A DNA stretch of 31,294 bases from a virus. The notes below the pieces were generated by a model. The model was not told where the DNA came from, searched no databases, and saw nothing but the letters and a program-made list of their open reading frames with translations. The stretch spans positions 1 through 31,294 of IMG/VR virus record IMGVR_UViG_3300022752_000262. The stretch is one strand, 5' to 3'. A program made the translations under genes and the position numbers. Shown piece after piece: positions 14,661-23,000 of this stretch. Numbering within the stretch: position 1 is the first letter of the stretch; each line of letters opens with the position of its first letter.

Positions 14661-14703
14661 CTGTTGACGAAGCCAGTTAAATAATTAATAATAATCTTCG
14701 TCA
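14655..14703 (+). ncRNA. Candidate H-type RNA pseudoknot before the scaffold gene
   Basis: Stem 1 is a perfect 9 bp: ATTTAACTG (14655-14663) with CAGTTAAAT (14674-14682). Its 10-nt loop contains TGACGAAG (14665-14672), which pairs perfectly with CTTCGTCA (14696-14703) as stem 2 (8 bp). Single-base junctions lie at 14664 and 14673, and a 13-nt A/T loop at 14683-14695. This order is that of a classical H-type pseudoknot. It contains the stop codon of the upstream gene. Stop-codon readthrough looks unproductive, since another in-frame stop follows at 14682-14684. It may regulate scaffold expression or mark an RNA-processing or termination point. Confidence 0.55.
14664..14692 (+). promoter_or_regulatory. 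Candidate promoter overlapping the pseudoknot
   Basis: TTGACG (14664-14669) and AATAAT (14687-14692) are separated by 17 nt, a good sigma70-type arrangement 50 bp before the scaffold start. It overlaps the paired elements of the pseudoknot, so the same bases might serve as a DNA promoter, an RNA fold, or both. Confidence 0.35.
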
Positions 14704-14742
14704 TTTGCGACCTGCAAGTGCAGCCCAACCTTAAGGACTTTT

Positions 14743-15591
14743 ATGGAAATGGTAATCGAACAAGAACAAAAAGTAGTTGCTTCCGCTTTTGGTAAAAGAA
14801 ATACCAATAAAGACCGCATTGAACAAGAAGAAGCAGAAATTGCTGCTTTGGAAAAAGGTAATGTTCCCGAACAAGAAGAGCAAGAACAAGAACCACAAGA
14901 CGCTGAAGAAAAAACATTTAAAAAGCGTTATGGTGATCTTCGTAGACATGCTCAAGAACAAGAAAATAAACTTAAACGTCAAATTGATGAACTAAGTAAA
15001 CAACTACAACAGTCTACTGAACAGCAAATTCAACTTCCTAAAAGCGAAGAAGAACTTGCTGCTTGGGCAGAAACATACCCAGATGTGGCTAAAATTGTAG
15101 AAACAATTGCAATTAAGAAAGCCAAAGAACAGTCTGTTAACATTGAACAAAAACTTAAAGTTTTGGATGAAAGAGAGAAACAAACAAAAAGAGAAAAAGC
15201 TGAAACAGAGCTTTTGAGACTACATCCTGATTTTGATGATATTCGTAGTTCGGATGACTTTCATTCTTGGGTTGAAGACCAACCTCAATGGGTTCAAGAT
15301 GCTTTGTATGCAAATGAAAATGATGCTAGATCTGCTGCAAGAGCAATTGATTTGTACAAATCGGATAAAGGTGTAAGCAAGAAAAAAACACCTGATTATA
15401 AAGAAGCGGCTAAGAGTATAGTTACTAGAGGAAATAGATCTACTCCAGATGAGAGTAGTCTTGACGGAGTTATTTACGAATCTCAAGTAGCTAAAATGTC
15501 TTCTAAACAATTTGAAAATGCTATGGACGCTATTCAAAAAGCTCAGGCCACTGGAAAATTTGTATATGATTTGAGTGGAGCAGCCCGTTAA
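14743..15591 (+). CDS. Scaffolding protein
   Basis: A 282-residue acidic, Gln/Glu/Lys-rich protein directly before the major capsid gene, the normal scaffold position. The first 60 residues are disordered acidic sequence (QEEQEQEPQDAEEKTFKKRY), then a coiled coil (QEQENKLKRQIDELSKQLQQ) and a helical core with AWAETYPDVAKIVETI and LRLHPDFDDIRSSDDFHSWV. The C-terminal helix (ENAMDAIQKAQATGKFVYDL) would bind coat protein. It guides capsid assembly and leaves the mature particle. AAGGA lies 8 nt before ATG 14743; a second in-frame ATG at 14749 is possible. Confidence 0.82.
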   Translation: MEMVIEQEQKVVASAFGKRNTNKDRIEQEEAEIAALEKGNVPEQEEQEQEPQDAEEKTFKKRYGDLRRHAQEQENKLKRQIDELSKQLQQSTEQQIQLPKSEEELAAWAETYPDVAKIVETIAIKKAKEQSVNIEQKLKVLDEREKQTKREKAETELLRLHPDFDDIRSSDDFHSWVEDQPQWVQDALYANENDARSAARAIDLYKSDKGVSKKKTPDYKEAAKSIVTRGNRSTPDESSLDGVIYESQVAKMSSKQFENAMDAIQKAQATGKFVYDLSGAAR

Positions 15592-15820
15592 GTATTGACA
15601 TAACAATATTTTATTGTTATATCTCTTTTCATCAACGTAACTGGAGCCGGTTTACCTACCTTCAGTTACGTTACTTGTAAAAACGCAAATAACAGATTCA
15701 GAGACACCTGTTCCTTTCTAGCCTAAAGTTTTAATTAATTTAAAATTTTACACCTAGATAATACAGCCCCTGTAGAAAGTTGAGCGTATTAATTTATGCC
15801 TACACTATAGGAGAACTATC
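15592..15820 (+). promoter_or_regulatory. 229-nt structured leader of the capsid gene
   Basis: No gene lies here. It contains four stem-loops. ATAACAATA/TATTGTTAT spans 15600-15620 (9 bp). AACGTAACTG/CAGTTACGTT spans 15634-15672 (10 bp). A TCTAG/CTAGA stem around an AT palindrome spans about 15716-15758. TACAG/CTGTA spans 15762-15774. The leader ends in AGGAG before the capsid ATG. Long folded leaders can raise mRNA stability for highly expressed capsid messages, or be bound by a regulator. Confidence 0.55.
15595..15623 (+). promoter_or_regulatory. Candidate capsid promoter
   Basis: TTGACA (15595-15600, a perfect -35 box) and TATATC (15618-15623) are separated by 17 nt. The spacer is almost entirely the 9-bp inverted repeat centred on 15610. 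It starts 4 nt after the scaffold stop and would provide extra transcription of the capsid gene. Confidence 0.5.
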
Positions 15821-16891
15821 ATGGCATTTCCAAAGGCCACAGGATATAATAACCTACCTAATGGTAATTTTAGTCCTGTAATCTACAGTAAGAAAGTCCA
15901 GCTTGCTTTTCGCAAAGCTTCGACTGTTGAAGACATCACTAACAGTGATTATTTTGGCGAAATCGCTAACATGGGCGATAGCGTTAAAATCATCAAAGAA
16001 CCAGAAGTTTCTGTCACGACGTATGCTCGCGGTACGCAAATTACTGCACAAGACTTGACTGACGAAGACTTTACGCTGGTTGTTGACCAAGCTAACTACT
16101 ACGCATTCAAGATTGACGATATTGAAGCAGCACATTCGCATGTTAATTTCATGCAAATGGCTTCCGATCGTGCAGCCTATCGTCTGCGTGACCAGTATGA
16201 CCAAGACGTTCTTGGCTACCTGTCGGGTTACTACCAGTCGGCTAAGCATGTTCAGTCTGATACTGCCCGTACCACTTTCCCCGGTACTAAAGCAATTACC
16301 ACTGCTGGTTCAGATGAATTGCTTGCAACAATGAAATTGAAGAAAGGCGACTTTGGTAACATTACCACTGGTTCTGCTGGCGACCATTCAATCCCATTGT
16401 CACCACGTTTGCCCGGGGCTACTGCTGCTTCCACTTCAACCGCAACTCCATTGCAAGTTATTGCACGGATGAGCCGTTTGCTTGATCAACAGTTTGTTGA
16501 CACGCAAGGGCGTTGGCTTGTTGTTGATCCAGTGTTTGTTGAGCTTCTTAAAGACGAAGACAGCCGTCTTTTGAATGGCTTGTTTGGTGGCGAAGGTCTA
16601 CAAAATGGTTTGGTTATTAACAACCTGCACGGCTTCCGTGTATATGTTTCTAATAACCTTCCTAAATTGGGAACGGGGCCATCTACTACAGGTACTGCTA
16701 ACCAAAACTCCAACTTTGGTGTAATGGTTGCTGGTCATGACTCTGCTGTTGCAACTGCTCAGCAAATCACCAAGACTGAAACCTATCGTGATCCTGACAG
16801 CTTTGCTGACATTGTGCGTGGTATGCATCTTTATGGACGCAAAATCTTGCGTCCTGAAGGCATTGTCACTGCTAAGTATAACGCTGCTTAA
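15821..16891 (+). CDS. Major capsid protein (HK97-type)
   Basis: A 356-residue protein forming the head shell. Evidence is its place after the scaffold and the pattern FSPVIYSKKVQLAFRKASTV, then EDITNSDYFGEIANMGDSVK, TTYARGTQITAQDLTDEDFT, AAYRLRDQYDQDVLGYLSGY, RWLVVDPVFVELLKDEDSR and NLHGFRVYVSNNLP. These recall the E-loop, spine helix and P-domain order of phage coat proteins. Codons here end in C or G more often than in neighbouring genes, as expected for a highly expressed product. AGGAGA lies 7 nt before ATG. The long leader may further boost expression. Confidence 0.9.
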   Translation: MAFPKATGYNNLPNGNFSPVIYSKKVQLAFRKASTVEDITNSDYFGEIANMGDSVKIIKEPEVSVTTYARGTQITAQDLTDEDFTLVVDQANYYAFKIDDIEAAHSHVNFMQMASDRAAYRLRDQYDQDVLGYLSGYYQSAKHVQSDTARTTFPGTKAITTAGSDELLATMKLKKGDFGNITTGSAGDHSIPLSPRLPGATAASTSTATPLQVIARMSRLLDQQFVDTQGRWLVVDPVFVELLKDEDSRLLNGLFGGEGLQNGLVINNLHGFRVYVSNNLPKLGTGPSTTGTANQNSNFGVMVAGHDSAVATAQQITKTETYRDPDSFADIVRGMHLYGRKILRPEGIVTAKYNAA

Positions 16892-16902
16892 GGAGAAATA
16901 TA

Positions 16903-17403
16903 ATGGCAACAATTACTACTCTCTCTAATGCGGTTGGTGCTGGCACGCATCCTTCGCGTGGCATTCGTCAAATGCCTTATGTCGCAGAAACCGTCATTGA
17001 TTTGGCTGCTGCTGTTACGGCAAAAGGTAGTGCTTTGGCTGCTGCTGATGTGATCGAAGCTCTTCAGATTCCTGCACAATCCGTTGTGTTGTCTGCTGGC
17101 TTTGAAATTATCAGTGCTGTAACGGGTAGCTGCACGGTGAGCTTGGGCGTTACTGGTGTAACGGCTGCTGCTTATGTGTCTGCTTTTGGTGTAACTGGTT
17201 CTTTGTCTGTTGGCGACTATGCAACGCCAGCCACTGCCGGTTATCCTATCGTGACTAAAGCTGCTGACACCTTGGACTTGCTGTTGGTTACTGAAACCAC
17301 CACGCTAAGTGCAGGTAAGATCCGCGTCTTTGCTGTTATTTGCGATGTACAAGACCGTAGAGAAATCTTGGGTCTGTCAGTTGACCGCGATCAGCTTGCT
17401 TAA
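16903..17403 (+). CDS. Capsid decoration or stabilising protein
   Basis: A 166-residue protein starting 11 nt after the capsid stop, with AAGGAG before ATG. It is hydrophobic, Ala/Thr/Val-rich and beta-strand dominated: IEALQIPAQSVVLSAGFEII, then CTVSLGVTGVTAAAYVSAFG and TLDLLLVTETTTLSAGKIRV. It shares the capsid gene's C-rich codon use, indicating similarly high expression. Proteins with the 'LQIPAxxVVLSAG...VxLGVTG' pattern follow the capsid gene in many aquatic phages and are presumed head accessory proteins. The strong terminator right after it closes the capsid transcript. Confidence 0.72.
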   Translation: MATITTLSNAVGAGTHPSRGIRQMPYVAETVIDLAAAVTAKGSALAAADVIEALQIPAQSVVLSAGFEIISAVTGSCTVSLGVTGVTAAAYVSAFGVTGSLSVGDYATPATAGYPIVTKAADTLDLLLVTETTTLSAGKIRVFAVICDVQDRREILGLSVDRDQLA

Positions 17404-17417
17404 TGTAAGCTAGTAAT

Positions 17418-17456
17418 AGGGGCAGCATCAGCAATGGTGTTGCCCCTTTATTTTTG
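17418..17456 (+). terminator. Strong intrinsic terminator after the capsid genes
   Basis: AGGGGCA (17418-17424) pairs with TGCCCCT (17441-17447). Further pairs, including G-U wobbles, extend the stem to about 12 bp around an AGCAAT loop. The tract TTATTTTTG follows. It lies 15 nt after the decoration-type gene stop and ends 9 nt before the next start, so capsid mRNA would be largely separated from the tail genes. Confidence 0.85.
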
Positions 17457-17465
17457 TAGGGTATT

Positions 17466-18176
17466 ATGGCTACCTATCTTTCTCTAACCAACGAATTGCT
17501 TCGTAGACTTAACGAAGTGACAATGGATGTTTTAGACTTTCCTAATGCTAAAAACATTCAAGCATTGGCTAAAGACGCTATTAATAATGCCATTAGAGAA
17601 ATGCTGCATTATGCTCAAGAGTGGCCTTTTACTCTTGTAACATACACACAAACATTGACTGCTGGAACTGGTGTTTATTCTTTTCCAACAGCAGCCGCTA
17701 GTGTTGATTGGGATAGCTTCTATTTAAAGAAGTCTTCTACATATAACAATAACCCCGGCAAATTAAAACTCATTACATTTGATTATTACACAGAAAATCG
17801 TAGACCTGTAGATGACAATGCTGGCACTGGTGGCTATGCTCCTCCAGTATATGTCTACCAAACGCAAGAACTTAAATTTGGGCTTAGTCCTCTTCCCGCA
17901 TATGCGTATGAAGTAGAGTATAAATATTGGTCTTTTCCAGATGATCTAGTTCTTCATTCAGACGTATGTATAATTCCAGATAGATTTAAAAATGTCATTA
18001 TTGATGGTGCAATGGCATACATGATGTTGTTTAGATCAAATGAACAAAGTGCTAACATCCATCTTGAAAAGTTTGATCAAGGTATTAGAGCAATGAGAAG
18101 GCTTCTTCTTGATGAGCCTATTAGTGTGCAATCTACTGCTATTACAAGATCGTATGTTTCTCTTAGGGTGATGTAG
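17466..18176 (+). CDS. Tail tubular protein A / head-tail adaptor
   Basis: This 236-residue protein is the likely T7 gp11-like adaptor that joins the portal to the tail. It starts MATYLSLTNELLRRLNEVTM, a pattern typical of this family. It continues with AINNAIREMLHYAQEWPFTL, YSFPTAAASVDWDSFYLKK, YYTENRRP and YWSFPDDLVLHSDVCIIPDR, then a terminal helix (FDQGIRAMRRLLLDE). GTAGGG precedes the ATG. Its last base is shared with the next gene (TAGTG), implying coupled translation. Adaptor, then nozzle, then fibre is the normal order in short-tailed phages. Confidence 0.82.
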   Translation: MATYLSLTNELLRRLNEVTMDVLDFPNAKNIQALAKDAINNAIREMLHYAQEWPFTLVTYTQTLTAGTGVYSFPTAAASVDWDSFYLKKSSTYNNNPGKLKLITFDYYTENRRPVDDNAGTGGYAPPVYVYQTQELKFGLSPLPAYAYEVEYKYWSFPDDLVLHSDVCIIPDRFKNVIIDGAMAYMMLFRSNEQSANIHLEKFDQGIRAMRRLLLDEPISVQSTAITRSYVSLRVM

Positions 18177-19744
18177 TGGCTGACAGAATTAGTGGTTTTA
18201 AAGTTACTTGTTCTGGGGGTTTGGACACCAATAGAGATTTTCTTGGTCAATCAGAAACCTCTCCCGGCAGCGCCACACAATTAATTAATTACGAGCCTTC
18301 TATAAATGGTGGGTATAGGCGTATTAGTGGTTTTGCTAATAACTATGGCACTGTAACTGGCACTGGAAATGTATTAGGGGTAGCAGTAGTTGAAGGATTA
18401 AATGACGCTGTATTTGCTTGTCGTGCTCCTTCAGCAGGTACAAATTATTTTTATAAATGGGTAAACTCTAGTAGTACATGGTCTGCAATTTCTACTCCCG
18501 GTACAATAACAATGACGGGTGTAAAGAAAGTTAGATTTATTAAATATAATTTTTCATCTAAGAAAGTATTACTAGTAGACGGTATTAATCCTGCTGCTAT
18601 TTATGATGGCACAACGTATACACAAATTACAGACTCTAACGCACCAAATTCTCCTAAGTATGCAGCCGTATTTAAAAACCACATGTTTTTAGGGGGCGAT
18701 CCAACAGATCCTCAAAATCTTTATTTTTCTGCTCCTTTAGCTGAAACCAATTATAGCCCAGCAAACGGTGCTGGAGTTATTAATGTTGGTTTTGATGTTG
18801 TACAACTTAAGCAATTTAGAGATGATTTATTTATCTTTGGTAAGAACGCAATTAAGAGGCTAACAGGGACAAGCATCACTGATTTTATGCTTGTTGAAGT
18901 TACGTCTAATTTAGGTTGTGTAATTCCAGATAGTGTTATTGAGCTTTCTGGTAATCTTTTATTTTTAGGTCCGGATGGTTTTAGACCAATTTCTGCTACA
19001 TCAAACGCTACAATTGGTGATGCAAATATTGAAACAATTTCAAAGAAAATTCAATTTAGTATATCTGCTCTTTTACAAGAACTTATATCAGGATCAATTG
19101 ATGTAGAAACACTTTCTTCTGTCATAATTAGAAAAAAATCACAATTTAGACTTTTTATTCCAAATGAAGCAATAATTGGAATATTAGGTGGTTTAAGACA
19201 GACAGAACAAGGAATTGGCTTTGAATATGGTCTACTTTTTGGTATACCAGCTACTTGTGCAGATAGTGGATATGTTGGTGTAAATGAAATTGTATTACAC
19301 GGGGACTCTACTGGCAAAGTATATTTACAAGAAAGTGGCTCTAGTTTTAATAGCGATCCTATTTTAAGTGTGTACCAGACCCCTTATTATTATTTTGAAG
19401 ACCCAACTATAAGAAAGAATTTTTATAACATTTCCACTTTCTTAAGAAGTGAAGGATCTTCAAACATTGTATTTTCTATCACTTACGATTTTGATACAAC
19501 AGATCATGTAGAAGTATGGAATCCTTCTAATTTTACAATTACTACTGCCGGGGCTGCTGCGTATTATAATGAAGCAGTGTATAATGCACAGGCCATTTAC
19601 GATGGTAACCCGACTCCAGTTAGAAAAACAAATATTAATGGTAGTGGCTTTTCAATAGCAATGAAATATGTTACAAATGATACAAATGCAAGCCACACAA
19701 TTCAAGGATTTGTCTTGAATTATTCAATGAACGATAGGCGATAA
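18176..19744 (+). CDS. Tail nozzle / tubular protein B-like or stabilisation protein
   Basis: A 522-residue protein starting with GTG at the TAGTG junction. The N-terminal SGGLDTNRDFLGQSETSPGS, then LINYEPSINGGYRRISGF, matches the start of the phage nozzle/stabilisation families. These continue with beta-propeller-like repeats such as VFKNHMFLGGDPTDPQNLYF, FRDDLFIFGKNAIKRLTG and NLLFLGPDGFRPIS. Its place after the adaptor supports a role in the tail tube or nozzle of a podovirus. Whether it is nearer to T7 gp12 or P22 gp10 cannot be decided here. Confidence 0.75.
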   Translation: MADRISGFKVTCSGGLDTNRDFLGQSETSPGSATQLINYEPSINGGYRRISGFANNYGTVTGTGNVLGVAVVEGLNDAVFACRAPSAGTNYFYKWVNSSSTWSAISTPGTITMTGVKKVRFIKYNFSSKKVLLVDGINPAAIYDGTTYTQITDSNAPNSPKYAAVFKNHMFLGGDPTDPQNLYFSAPLAETNYSPANGAGVINVGFDVVQLKQFRDDLFIFGKNAIKRLTGTSITDFMLVEVTSNLGCVIPDSVIELSGNLLFLGPDGFRPISATSNATIGDANIETISKKIQFSISALLQELISGSIDVETLSSVIIRKKSQFRLFIPNEAIIGILGGLRQTEQGIGFEYGLLFGIPATCADSGYVGVNEIVLHGDSTGKVYLQESGSSFNSDPILSVYQTPYYYFEDPTIRKNFYNISTFLRSEGSSNIVFSITYDFDTTDHVEVWNPSNFTITTAGAAAYYNEAVYNAQAIYDGNPTPVRKTNINGSGFSIAMKYVTNDTNASHTIQGFVLNYSMNDRR

Positions 19745-19754
19745 GGAGAATATT

Positions 19755-22700
19755 TTGGCTGGTTACGTTAGACAATCATCTGCTGATATAGTACCTACGG
19801 CTATTGTTCGTGCGGCACCAATTAATAATGAGTATAATGCTCTTAGAGATGCGTTTGCTCAAGCAAGTGGGCATAAACACGATGGCTCTACTGCTGAAGG
19901 AGCCTATGTTCCTTTAATTTCAGACAGCAATGCTTATAATAAAGTTGTAGTAGATAGCACTAATAATAGAATTGGTTTCTTTATTAATGTTTCTAATGCC
20001 GCTGCTGAACAAGTTAGACTTGCTCAGAATGTTTTTAATCCCCTTACCACTGATGTACTTAGTCTAGGAACTAGCGGTCTTAAGTTTAAAGACTTGTTTC
20101 TTTCTGGCACAGGGACAATTCCAACTCTTACGACATCATCAGCTACTATTACTGGTGGCTCAATTAATGGGACAACCATTGGGGCAACTACTGCCTCCAC
20201 TGGTGTCTTTACCAACCTAACAGTAAACACTGCTGCAACTATTGCTTCAGCAGCAATTAGTGCTGGAACAATTAATAACACTGTAATTGGTGGTACTACA
20301 GCATCAGCAATTACCGGAACTACAATTACAGCTAACACTGGTTTTTCTGGGCCACTGTCTGGTGCTGTAACTGGTAACGTCACTGGCAATCTAACCGGCA
20401 ACGTCACTGGTAACGTAACTGGTAATCTAACAGGAAACGTAACAGCTTCTAGCGGTACTTCTACATTTACCAACGTCACTATTAATGGTTCGTTGGATAT
20501 GAATAGTGGTACTGCTGGGACAATCACTGGACTTTCTACTCCTTCTAATTCAACAGACGCAGCTACTAAAAGTTATGTAGACACTTCTATTAGTAATCTG
20601 ATTAATTCTGCTCCCGGCACATTAGACACGCTTGCTGAACTTGCCACTGCATTGGGTAATGATGCAAGTTTTTCTACTACAATTACCAATTCCATTGCAA
20701 CTAAACTAGCACTTGCTGGTGGCACTATGTCTGGTGCAATTGCAATGGGAAGTAATAAAATTACCGGATTGGGGACACCAACAGCAGGTACAGACGCCAC
20801 TACAAAAACATATGTAGACAATGCTGATGCTCTTAAATTAGCTCTTACTGGCGGCACAATGTCCGGCGCTATTGCAATGGGCACTAGCAAAATTACGGGA
20901 CTAGGCGATCCAACAAACGCTCAAGATGCAGCTACTAAAACGTATGTCGATAGTATTTTGGGAAGTGCTACTTCTGCGGCTACTTCGGCGGCGGCTGCGT
21001 CTACTTCTGCCAGCAACGCAGCTACGTCGGCTTCCAATGCGTCTACATCGGCTTCCAATGCAGCAACAAGTGCTTCTGATGCTGCTGCTTCTTACGATAG
21101 CTTTGATGATCGCTATTTGGGGCCTAAAGCAACTAATCCATCGTTGGATAATGACGGTAATGCTCTTCTTACAGGTGCTTTGTATTTTAATACAACATCT
21201 AATGAAATGCGTGTTTATACGGGATCGGCATGGATAGCACTGTCTGGGGGTGGCGGTGGTTCTGGGACGGTCACAAGCGTTGGATGGACAGGCGGAATTG
21301 TTTCGGTCGCCAACCCAACCACAACGCCAGCGTTTACAATTGCTGGAACTTCTGGCGGCGTTCCTTATTTTTCTAGTGGAACCGCTTGGGCATCAAGCGC
21401 AGCACTTGCCGCTAACGCTCTAGTTATTGGTGGTGGTGCTGGCGCTGCTCCAGCAACGACCACGACCGGAACCGGAGTTGTTACGGCTCTGGGCGTTAAT
21501 ACTGGCTCTGCTGGCGCTTTTGTTATTAATGGCGGCGCGTTAGGAACACCATCTAGCGGTACTGTTACTAATTTGACTGGTACTGCCTCAATTAACATTA
21601 ACGGCACGGTTGGTGCAACTACAGCAAACACTGGCGCGTTTACTACATTAAGCGCAAGTTCAACCGTTAGCGGTACTGGATTTAGCACTTATTTGGCATC
21701 TCCGCCTGCCATTGGAGGGACGGCCCCGGCAGCGGGTACGTTTACGACGGCAAAAGCAATTGCAGCAGCAACGCAAGACGCCGTTCAATTGCAAGGTCGA
21801 GCAGGTGGAACAAGTAGTTACGTTGCGACTATTACTCCAACAACGCTGACTGCAAGCCGTACTTTTACTCTGCCAGATGCTACCGGAACTTTGTTAATTA
21901 GTGGGGGCGCATTGGGAACACCTTCCAGCGGTACAGTAACTAATCTAACCGGAACTGCTTCAATTAACATCAACGGCACTGTAGGGGCAACAACTCCTGC
22001 TGCCGGAACTTTTACTTCTGTTGGATACAAAGGTGCAACAAGCGGTACAATTACTTTAAGTGCCCCGGCTGTAGCTGGATCTGCAAATTATGTATTGCCG
22101 TCAGCAGACGGGACTACTGGACAAGTATTAAGTACGGATGGGACAGGAAATTTAAGTTGGACTAGCACATTGCCAATTTTAATTTATTATCTTATTGTTG
22201 CTGGGGGAGGAGGTGGAGGCGCTGGAGGTGGAGGCGCTGGAAGTGGAGGTTTTTTAACTGGAACGTCTGTTCTTACGCAGGGAACTGTTTATTCTGTAAC
22301 TGTGGGTGCTGGTGGATCAGGCGCTCCTACAGCAACAAATACAACTAGTGTACAAGGGTCGGATGGAAGTAGTTCGTCTTTTTCAGCAATAAGCACTGTT
22401 GGCGGTGGCGGTGGCGGCTCTGTTCAAGTTACCACATTAAGTTTTAACAACGGACGATCCGGGGGTTCTGGAGGCGGTGGTTCTGTTTCTGGTTCTTCTG
22501 GGACGGGAGGATCTGGAACTTCTGGTCAAGGGTTTGCTGGTGGAAACAACGCGGCTGCTGGACCAGCGTATGGAGGTGGCGGCGGTGGAGGTTCTTCTGC
22601 CGTTGGATCCGCTGGGTCTTCTAGCACCGGCGGCGGGGCGGGGGGAGCAGGAACTTCATCGTCTATTACAGGAACATCAGTAACTTATGCCGGTGGCGGC

Positions 22701-23000
22701 GGAGGGGGATCTTATACATCTGGTTCTGGTGGATCTGGCGGGGCTGGTGGAGGAGGTGCGGGTGGAGCTAATACTGCTGGAGGAACGGCTGGCACAACTA
22801 ACACTGGCGGAGGGGGTGGAGGCGGAGGCCAAAACAGTTCTGCCGGGGCAATTTCAGGAGGCAACGGAGGTTCTGGTGTAGTAATTTTGTCTATTGCAAC
22901 AGCAAATTACACTGGAATCACAACAGGGTCTCCAACTGTTACAACAAGCGGAAGCAACACAATTATCAAATTTACATCTAGCGGGAGTTACACTGCATGA
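19755..23000 (+). CDS. Tail fibre with polyglycine adhesin-type C-terminus
   Basis: A 1081-residue fibre starting at TTG 19755, with AGGAG 6 nt upstream and no nearer ATG. The N-terminal attachment region contains SGHKHDGSTAEGAYV. Then come beta-helix-like repeats (GNVTGNLT series near residues 204-228), two KITGLGxPTxxxDAxTKxYVD units (near 335 and 375), and a Ser/Ala coiled region (402-446). Residues 814-1045 are glycine-rich, beginning YLIVAGGGGGG. That resembles the glycine-sandwich receptor-binding adhesins of phages such as S16 gp38. Repeat-rich DNA and GC-rich codons mark this region as rapidly evolving. It would recognise the host surface. Confidence 0.85.
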   Translation: MAGYVRQSSADIVPTAIVRAAPINNEYNALRDAFAQASGHKHDGSTAEGAYVPLISDSNAYNKVVVDSTNNRIGFFINVSNAAAEQVRLAQNVFNPLTTDVLSLGTSGLKFKDLFLSGTGTIPTLTTSSATITGGSINGTTIGATTASTGVFTNLTVNTAATIASAAISAGTINNTVIGGTTASAITGTTITANTGFSGPLSGAVTGNVTGNLTGNVTGNVTGNLTGNVTASSGTSTFTNVTINGSLDMNSGTAGTITGLSTPSNSTDAATKSYVDTSISNLINSAPGTLDTLAELATALGNDASFSTTITNSIATKLALAGGTMSGAIAMGSNKITGLGTPTAGTDATTKTYVDNADALKLALTGGTMSGAIAMGTSKITGLGDPTNAQDAATKTYVDSILGSATSAATSAAAASTSASNAATSASNASTSASNAATSASDAAASYDSFDDRYLGPKATNPSLDNDGNALLTGALYFNTTSNEMRVYTGSAWIALSGGGGGSGTVTSVGWTGGIVSVANPTTTPAFTIAGTSGGVPYFSSGTAWASSAALAANALVIGGGAGAAPATTTTGTGVVTALGVNTGSAGAFVINGGALGTPSSGTVTNLTGTASININGTVGATTANTGAFTTLSASSTVSGTGFSTYLASPPAIGGTAPAAGTFTTAKAIAAATQDAVQLQGRAGGTSSYVATITPTTLTASRTFTLPDATGTLLISGGALGTPSSGTVTNLTGTASININGTVGATTPAAGTFTSVGYKGATSGTITLSAPAVAGSANYVLPSADGTTGQVLSTDGTGNLSWTSTLPILIYYLIVAGGGGGGAGGGGAGSGGFLTGTSVLTQGTVYSVTVGAGGSGAPTATNTTSVQGSDGSSSSFSAISTVGGGGGGSVQVTTLSFNNGRSGGSGGGGSVSGSSGTGGSGTSGQGFAGGNNAAAGPAYGGGGGGGSSAVGSAGSSSTGGGAGGAGTSSSITGTSVTYAGGGGGGSYTSGSGGSGGAGGGGAGGANTAGGTAGTTNTGGGGGGGGQNSSAGAISGGNGGSGVVILSIATANYTGITTGSPTVTTSGSNTIIKFTSSGSYTA
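21534..21995 (+). repeat. Duplicated 30-residue module inside the fibre
   Basis: Two segments, 21534-21623 and 21906-21995, encode the same 30 residues (GALGTPSSGTVTNLTGT followed by ASININGTVGATT). Their DNA differs at many synonymous positions. The copies are 124 residues apart and both precede a TGAFT/AGTFT turn. Such repetition fits a beta-structured shaft. Confidence 0.75.

Noticed and set aside
15803-15814. CACTATAGGAGA, similar to the initiation part of a T7 promoter
   Set aside because: The upstream recognition half does not match, only one copy was seen, no phage RNA polymerase is visible, and the AGGAG is explained as the capsid ribosome-binding site.
20024-20527. Leftward reading frame opposite the fibre
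   Set aside because: Val/Pro-rich translation of the complement of Thr/Gly/Asn repeats; no ribosome-binding site and no family pattern.
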